Shown here: positions 58,783 to 64,000 of the stretch, piece by piece
How positions within the stretch are numbered: position 1 is the first letter of the stretch
Layout of the letters: the number at the start of each line of letters is the position of its first letter
NCBI RefSeq assembly: GCF_001320245.1
Contig: NZ_BCBA01000012.1
Span: 124,001-188,000, forward strand
Direction of reading: 5' to 3'
Origin: Pseudomonas sp. NBRC 111124
GTDB taxonomy: Bacteria > Pseudomonadota > Gammaproteobacteria > Pseudomonadales > Pseudomonadaceae
DNA length: 64,000 nucleotides
Program-made: the position numbers and the translations under genes
Notes under the pieces: generated by a model
Databases searched by the model: none
What the model saw: only the letters and a program-made list of their open reading frames with translations
What the model was told of the DNA's origin: nothing

Positions 58783-59787
58783 TTACGCCATGTGTTTAAT
58801 CAACAATTGCGCCACCTGCACGGCGTTTAGCGCAGCACCTTTGCGCACATTGTCGGTGGTCAACCAGAGGTTGAGCTGCTGGTTTTCGTCAATTCCATGG
58901 CGTACACGACCAACATAGACCACGTCTTGGCCGACTGCGTCACCGACCGGGGTCGGATAATCATCGTTTTCCACCCGCTCGACGCTTTCGGCGTGTTCCA
59001 GCGCCTGGTTGACCTGTGCCAGATCGACCGGGTTGCGGCTCTGCACCGCCACACTGAAGCTATCGCCGAAAAACACCGGGACTTGAATGCAGCTCACCGA
59101 AATCTTCAGTTCCGGCAGGCCCAACAGCACAGGCAACTCGCCCACCAAGCGGCGCTCCACAGCGGTATGGCCATGCTCATCGACAGCACCGACCTGGGCC
59201 AGCACGTTGAAGGCCATCTGCCGATCGAAGAAACGTGGCTCCAGCGGGCGGGCATTGAGCAGCTCGGCGGTTTGCCGGGCCAGTTCGCTGACTGCCTCGC
59301 GACCCTGTGCGGACACCGCCAGGGCAGCCATGACCTGCACCCGCTCGATGTCCAGCAGGCCCTTGAGCGGCGCCAGGGCAACCGCCACGGCAACGGCTGC
59401 GCAGCTGGGGCTGGTGATGCGTGCAGGCAGCTTCAGGTTGGCGATGCTGTCGCCATTGGCTTCGGGCACCACGACCAGCGCATCGTCAAGGCCGCCGGAG
59501 AGGTCGATGACCGTGCAGCCGGCCTGCTCGGCCTTGCTGGCAAAGCTACGGCTGACGGCGGGGCTGGCGGCGAAGAAGGCCAGTTTTACCTGGGCGAAGT
59601 CGAAACTGTCGACCTCACGCACCTTGAGCTTCTTGCCGGCGAACATCACGCTGCTACCCGCCGATTCCATGCTGGCCAGCAGGTGCAAAGTGCCGACCGG
59701 GAAGGCCAGTTCCTCGAGGATCTGCACCAAGGTTTCGCCTACGGTGCCAGTGGCGCCTACTACGGCAACATCAATGGGCTGAGTCAT
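58783..59787 (-). CDS. usg: USG-1-like aspartate-semialdehyde dehydrogenase homologue with altered active site
   Basis: The 334-residue protein starts at 59787 (MTQPIDVAVVGATGTVGETL) and has an intact N-terminal NADP fold. The active-site region reads SPSC129AA in place of NCT/NCST, the YQAVSGAG motif is missing, and at the Arg-x6-His pair the residues are Q235 and D242 (CIQVPVFFGDSF). Asd activity is therefore unlikely. The true asd is also in this window at the right edge. Known USG-1 proteins are likewise of unclear function. It is 71 bp upstream of fimV. Confidence 0.85.
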   Translation of the reverse strand: MTQPIDVAVVGATGTVGETLVQILEELAFPVGTLHLLASMESAGSSVMFAGKKLKVREVDSFDFAQVKLAFFAASPAVSRSFASKAEQAGCTVIDLSGGLDDALVVVPEANGDSIANLKLPARITSPSCAAVAVAVALAPLKGLLDIERVQVMAALAVSAQGREAVSELARQTAELLNARPLEPRFFDRQMAFNVLAQVGAVDEHGHTAVERRLVGELPVLLGLPELKISVSCIQVPVFFGDSFSVAVQSRNPVDLAQVNQALEHAESVERVENDDYPTPVGDAVGQDVVYVGRVRHGIDENQQLNLWLTTDNVRKGAALNAVQVAQLLIKHMA

Positions 59788-59959
59788 ATCGATTCCTCTA
59801 CTGGAAGGGGGCGGCACTTTACCCGGAATATCAGTCCGGGAATACCGTAAACCATCGATCACATCGCCCTATGTCACCCACCTGATATTTCTACCAGTTT
59901 TCGCGTACCCACTGCACCTTTCAGAATGACCGGGAATCGAAACCCATAAAGGTACAGCC

Positions 59960-62900
59960 ATGCGAGCATTCTCTGGCCTCTTGGTAACCCTGAGCTTCAT
60001 GACCCCCACTTACGCTCAGCCTCAAATACCGGTAACGGCGCCGGATGGCCCGACACAGACATTACCCACGAAAACACTCAGAAACGACTTGCTGGGCCCA
60101 CTGGCGGGTCAGGTTGACTTTGCCCAGACCCACGTGATCGCGGCGACACGAAGGATCTTCGACCCATTTCTGGTTCCCAATAAAGATACCTTGGTGATGC
60201 TCAGACCCCAGACTCCAATGACCGATGTTTATTTGGTAGTGGAACTTGATGGGGAACAAACCACGTTTCCTATGAACCGGCCAGACGCCCTTCCTGGCGC
60301 TGCGTTTTACGACGAGGAGAACACGTTCTCAGGAAAAATTATCAAAGGCGAGTACCCACATTTTAAGGAGCAGACATTCTCCTACACGATTCCCTGGAAT
60401 CTTTTCACTGCCAACACGAAAATCAGCTTCCGGCAAGTCGGGAATGAGGCCAACCAGGGTTCACTGCCAAAGGACAAGCTGCTGTTCATGACGCCGGAGA
60501 GCGAAGGTCTGGTGCTGATGAACATCAAGGGATGCCTGTTCAAGGAAGAGGCAACCTGCAGAACCACGGTCGACCAGTACGATAGTGAACTCAACCCTGT
60601 CGCGGCACGCATCGCAGCGCGGGAAATGCTCTCCGAGCTGCCGACCCAACGCCTTTACCTAGGAGTGGGTAAAGCTTATTGGCCACGAATCGTGGCCATG
60701 GGGCGCGATGGCAAACCCCATGTGTATGACAAGATCAATGGAATGGAGTGGGCCGACTTCGGCGACAAGACACTGCCCGCCAAGGCCGGCATGGGCAACT
60801 ACTGGCGCGCGGCCTCGGTTCTCGGCGACAAGAAGCCAGGTTATCCGGTCGCGATTTCCGGTCAACTGCTGGACGTACCGGACGGCATGCCGGTACTCCC
60901 GCCCGGCGTCGGTGCTAGCTGCAGCGGCAGCAGCTGCAACTACCCGTACTTCCCTGATGGTTTCTGGCATGAAACCGGCCATGGCCTTGGCCTTCCCCAT
61001 GACACCCCGGGCCGATACGAGGATTGGTCATACCGCGCGTATGACAATGTCTTCCTGCCCAATACTCACCCCAACCCCAAGGCCTATGGATTGCCGGTGG
61101 ACTATCTGGGCAAGCACTATTTCGGGCATGTCCTTGGCTCACTTGCAGCCCCGCCTTGGCATCCAAGCACCGCATCGGCACCACTGATCGACGAATTCGA
61201 AAGTCTGGGTTTGGGCTCACGGGAAGGCTCCAGCTGGAAGCGCTACATCGCGCCTTATACGCACCAACAGACGTTACGTGTGCAACAGCGATTCGGAAGC
61301 CTGCCCGAGGGCGTCGAATACGCTGGCATCGGCGATGACCACAGAGCGCCCCCGCCCCCCCAAGCCTTGACCTCCATGGCGCCCAGCACGGAACGGCCCA
61401 CCCTTCCGGACACCGGAATTGAAACCCCACGCATCGGACCCGCAGTCATTTCAGCCACGACGGATGAAAGCCCCACCGAAAAAGGGGTGCCGGTCCACAC
61501 CCTGGTATTGACTTTTTCCGACCCCTCCCACAATCAGGATGGCATCAATCAGATCTACCCTGCCATCGTGAGCAACTATGGCAATGTCTATTCCCCGCTG
61601 CGCGCCCCTGTTTCAGGACATGCAACTTCCAGCACCTTCAATACTTCTGCGCTCGTGACGGTCGCAGGCCAGTGCCTGGCGTCGGAGCAGAGCAGCCTCG
61701 TACTCAAAGCCTGCCATGAGGCATCCACCAACCTGTCACTGCAGATAATGCCACCGCTTGACTCAGACGAAAGGGAGCTCGCGCCAGTGGTAGTCATCCG
61801 TAACAAAGCCGAACAGTGCCTGGACTTCGATCTTGCATTTCGCACCTGCACCCCGGAAGAACCACAGGTTCGCTGGCGGGCTCGCAAAGACCTTACTCAA
61901 AGTGATCGTCTATTCAAACTTCAGGAAAGCCATAGTGGTCGATTCATTACCCCTACCCCCACAGGCACACTACAACTGCAAGCCAACAGCGATATGAATG
62001 AATTGGGGGTTTTCTACCCCGGTGACGATCGCACCCCCCATCGCTACAGCGTCGATATTGAATACGCAGACAAAAGCGTCGACACCCATATGCTGTACGA
62101 TGCCCTCATCGCAAAAGATGTGCTGAAAACAGCAGCGATCAACGTCAACTCTCGACGCCAACCCCGAACTGCAACTTTGAAAGTGGATGACCAGACTGTT
62201 CAGACGCGCGAGCTTGAGGACAACCTGCTACCTGAGGTAATCCGCATGGGGGCCGAGCATGGCGAGGAAATCCCCCAGGCATCGCCACCGCAATGGCTAT
62301 ACCTGCCCAAGTACGGGACCTGTCTTGCCTCGACCGAGCGGGGAACGAAACTGGCCGCATGCGACGAAAACGCAATCTGGCGGCTGCCAAAGAAAAATGC
62401 CTATCCGTTCGTGTTCGATGCTTACCAACCTGTGGACATGATGGGCAAGTGCATTGATTACCAGCAGGCATCCACCACGTGTAAATACCCACAGAAAGAT
62501 ACGCTTTGGTGGACTCGATCCGACCTTGCTTCGTCCATCCCGCAGATCTACCTTCAGGATCCGCAGACCGGCCGTTTCATTACCGCACGCCAGGGAAGCG
62601 AAACCATACAACTCGAGCCGCTGGGTAATCCCGACCAGCAGCGCTTTGAAAAGCACTATCTGCCCCTATTCTCGTTGACACAAGGCAGCCACTCGCTTGA
62701 AGGCCGCGGCAGGACGGTCGCCACGACCCGCGCCAACCGGTTGTACGGATGGTATCTGGTGGACATCATGGGCAACGACCTCCCCGACAAAATGCCTTCA
62801 TTCATGCTGATGACCTCAGATGGTCAATGCCTGGACGACGAACTCATCCTGCGTGGCTGCGCATTTCCTCGTACCGACAGCCTGAGCTGGAACCCCCGAA

Positions 62901-63073
62901 AAGACCTGGAAACCACAGAAGGGAAAATCCGTCTTCAGAACATGAAGAACGGGCGTTTTCTGCAGGTATCAGATAGCGGCGAAGTATCGCTGGAGCCACT
63001 GGACTGGAGTCAAACTCAGATTTTCTCCTACGCCCCCGTCTCTTCCGGCTCTGCCAGCCCCATACAAAAATAG
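59960..63073 (+). CDS. Secreted M66-like (StcE/TagA/dictomallein-type) zinc metalloprotease with repeated lectin-like modules
   Basis: The 1037-residue protein starts MRAFSGLLVTLSFMTPTYA, a signal peptide. The zinc site is HETGHGLGLPH (H337, E338, H341, H347) followed by DWSYRAYDNVF, typical of M66 peptidases that cut mucin-type glycoproteins. C-terminal to about residue 560 are repeated Cys/Trp modules: QCL/KCI at about 572, 620, 788, 831 and 957, with W-R-x-R-K/S-DL and LQ...GRF(I/L) segments, which look like beta-trefoil or ricin-type lectin repeats. AAGGTACAGCC precedes the ATG. The DNA has more A/T and less codon bias than its neighbours, suggesting acquisition. Secretion (probably type II) and target are inferred. 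Confidence 0.75.
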   Translation: MRAFSGLLVTLSFMTPTYAQPQIPVTAPDGPTQTLPTKTLRNDLLGPLAGQVDFAQTHVIAATRRIFDPFLVPNKDTLVMLRPQTPMTDVYLVVELDGEQTTFPMNRPDALPGAAFYDEENTFSGKIIKGEYPHFKEQTFSYTIPWNLFTANTKISFRQVGNEANQGSLPKDKLLFMTPESEGLVLMNIKGCLFKEEATCRTTVDQYDSELNPVAARIAAREMLSELPTQRLYLGVGKAYWPRIVAMGRDGKPHVYDKINGMEWADFGDKTLPAKAGMGNYWRAASVLGDKKPGYPVAISGQLLDVPDGMPVLPPGVGASCSGSSCNYPYFPDGFWHETGHGLGLPHDTPGRYEDWSYRAYDNVFLPNTHPNPKAYGLPVDYLGKHYFGHVLGSLAAPPWHPSTASAPLIDEFESLGLGSREGSSWKRYIAPYTHQQTLRVQQRFGSLPEGVEYAGIGDDHRAPPPPQALTSMAPSTERPTLPDTGIETPRIGPAVISATTDESPTEKGVPVHTLVLTFSDPSHNQDGINQIYPAIVSNYGNVYSPLRAPVSGHATSSTFNTSALVTVAGQCLASEQSSLVLKACHEASTNLSLQIMPPLDSDERELAPVVVIRNKAEQCLDFDLAFRTCTPEEPQVRWRARKDLTQSDRLFKLQESHSGRFITPTPTGTLQLQANSDMNELGVFYPGDDRTPHRYSVDIEYADKSVDTHMLYDALIAKDVLKTAAINVNSRRQPRTATLKVDDQTVQTRELEDNLLPEVIRMGAEHGEEIPQASPPQWLYLPKYGTCLASTERGTKLAACDENAIWRLPKKNAYPFVFDAYQPVDMMGKCIDYQQASTTCKYPQKDTLWWTRSDLASSIPQIYLQDPQTGRFITARQGSETIQLEPLGNPDQQRFEKHYLPLFSLTQGSHSLEGRGRTVATTRANRLYGWYLVDIMGNDLPDKMPSFMLMTSDGQCLDDELILRGCAFPRTDSLSWNPRKDLETTEGKIRLQNMKNGRFLQVSDSGEVSLEPLDWSQTQIFSYAPVSSGSASPIQK

Positions 63074-63077
63074 AAAA

Positions 63078-63108
63078 AAAACCCTGCAAGGCGCAACCTT
63101 GCAGGGTC
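63078..63108. terminator. Bidirectional terminator between the metalloprotease and asd
   Basis: ACCCTGCAAG-gcgcaa-CTTGCAGGGT (63081-63107) is a 10-bp stem with an A run on its left side, which is a T run for minus-strand transcripts from asd. It starts 8 nt after the metalloprotease stop. Confidence 0.85.
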
Positions 63109-63145
63109 ATTTCATAACGCGCCACTCATCGGCGATGAGTGTGGA

Positions 63146-64000
63146 TCAACGCTCCAGCAGGATCCGCAGCATGCGGCGCAGCGGTTCGGCGGCGCCCCAC
63201 AGCAGTTGGTCACCCACGGTGAACGCGCCCAGGTACTGGGAACCCATGTTCAGCTTGCGCAGGCGGCCAACCGGGATGTTCAAGGTACCGGTGACCTTGG
63301 TCGGGGTCAGCTCTTGCATGCTGATCTCGCGCTGGTTCGGCACCAGTTTCACCCACGGGTTGTGCTGGCTGATCATGCCTTCGATGTCGGCCAGGGGCAC
63401 ATCCTTGTTCAGCTTGATGGTCAGCGCCTGGCTATGGCAGCGCATGGCGCCGATGCGCACGCAGATACCGTCGACCGGGACCGGGTTCTTGAAGCGACCG
63501 AGGATCTTGTTGGTCTCGGCCTGGGCCTTCCACTCTTCACGGCTCTGCCCGTTCGGCAGTTCCTTGTCGATCCACGGGATCAGGCTGCCGGCCAGCGGCA
63601 CGCCGAAGTTTTCGGTTGGGAACGCTTCGCCGCGCATGGCTTCAGCCACTTTGCGGTCGATGTCGAGGATGGCGCTGGCCGGGTTGGCCAGGTCATCGGC
63701 AACGGCCGCATGGGTCGCACCCATCTGCTTGATCAGCTCGCGCATGTTCTGTGCGCCGGCACCCGAGGCCGCCTGATAGGTCATGGCGCTCATCCACTCG
63801 ACCAGACCGGCCTCGAACAAGCCACCCAGGCCCATCAGCATCAGGCTGACCGTGCAGTTGCCGCCGATGTAGTTCTTGGTACCGGCATCGAGCTGCTGGT
63901 CGATGACCTTGCGGTTGACCGGGTCCAGTACGATGACCGCGTCGTCCTGCATGCGCAGCGACGAAGCAGCATCGATCCAGTAACCCTGCCAGCCGGCTTC
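63146..64000 (-). CDS. asd: Aspartate-semialdehyde dehydrogenase (5' end beyond right edge)
   Basis: Reduces aspartyl phosphate to the semialdehyde for lysine, threonine, methionine and diaminopimelate synthesis. About 285 C-terminal residues are visible of the usual roughly 370; an internal ATG at 63952 is not the true start because the frame and similarity continue to the edge. Catalytic Cys is in [12 protein letters not shown] and the Arg/His pair is in [14 protein letters not shown]. All catalytic residues are present, unlike in usg. Confidence 0.95.
   Translation of the reverse strand, partial: EAGWQGYWIDAASSLRMQDDAVIVLDPVNRKVIDQQLDAGTKNYIGGNCTVSLMLMGLGGLFEAGLVEWMSAMTYQAASGAGAQNMRELIKQMGATHAAVADDLANPASAILDIDRKVAEAMRGEAFPTENFGVPLAGSLIPWIDKELPNGQSREEWKAQAETNKILGRFKNPVPVDGICVRIGAMRCHSQALTIKLNKDVPLADIEGMISQHNPWVKLVPNQREISMQELTPTKVTGTLNIPVGRLRKLNMGSQYLGAFTVGDQLLWGAAEPLRRMLRILLER

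Noticed and set aside
55931..58918. 995-residue open frame antisense to fimV
   Set aside because: Same shadow effect; low-complexity Arg/Gly/His translation, no ribosome site, covers several real genes.
59815..59850. CCCGG...CCGGG inverted repeat upstream of the metalloprotease
   Set aside because: Short 5-bp halves in GC-rich DNA; could be chance and no known site is matched.

Overview
The window is a 64 kb piece of chromosome from a fluorescent Pseudomonas, most likely of the P. putida group. The evidence is the GC-rich coding with strong third-position bias, P. putida-type REP palindromes (core TTCGCGGGNNNNCCCGCTCC), and blocks of genes in known Pseudomonas order: ppsA/ppsR/gdhB, nadK to pepN, fadH/nitrilase-like/araC, and truA-trpF-accD-folC-dedD-cvpA-purF-metZ with fimV, usg and asd. 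It is mostly core chromosome; species identity is inferred from gene order and repeats only.

Layout, left: 1-8.3 kb holds ppsA (cut by the left edge), its divergent regulator ppsR, and the 1621-residue NAD-glutamate dehydrogenase gdhB. 8.4-11.8 kb is a small catabolic unit: a FadR-type GntR regulator, L-2-hydroxyglutarate oxidase and a metabolite:H+ symporter, with the same 17-bp operator-like sequence before the regulator and before the oxidase. 11.9-13.1 kb is an orphan Tle1/DUF2235 lipase-like gene. 13.3-20.1 kb is a complete, tightly overlapping Bat (MoxR-DUF58-VWA) operon. A 251-bp REP palindrome precedes sbcD-sbcC-gst (20.5-26.0 kb).

Middle: 26.1-31.4 kb has a small secreted peptide, an exported lactonase-like propeller and a YCF48/RND exporter pair. 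31.6-38.1 kb is a compact minus-strand run, nadK-phosphoesterase-rhomboid-yeaC-DUF2797-pepN. 38.1-46.1 kb holds DUF1853, cytochrome b561, a PLP deaminase-like enzyme, fadH with a PsrA-like box, a nitrilase-like protein lacking its cysteine, an AraC regulator, a 28-residue ORF and a DUF2242 lipoprotein.

Right: 46.2-47.0 kb carries one tRNA-Val and three identical tRNA-Asp genes behind a strong stringent-type promoter. 47.1-59.8 kb is the conserved biosynthetic block (methionine, purine, folate, fatty acid, tryptophan, pseudouridylation) plus fimV and the Asd-like pseudoenzyme usg. Between usg and the true asd (cut by the right edge) sits the most distinctive gene: a 1037-residue secreted M66-like zinc metalloprotease with repeated Cys/Trp lectin-like C-terminal modules and base composition unlike its neighbours.
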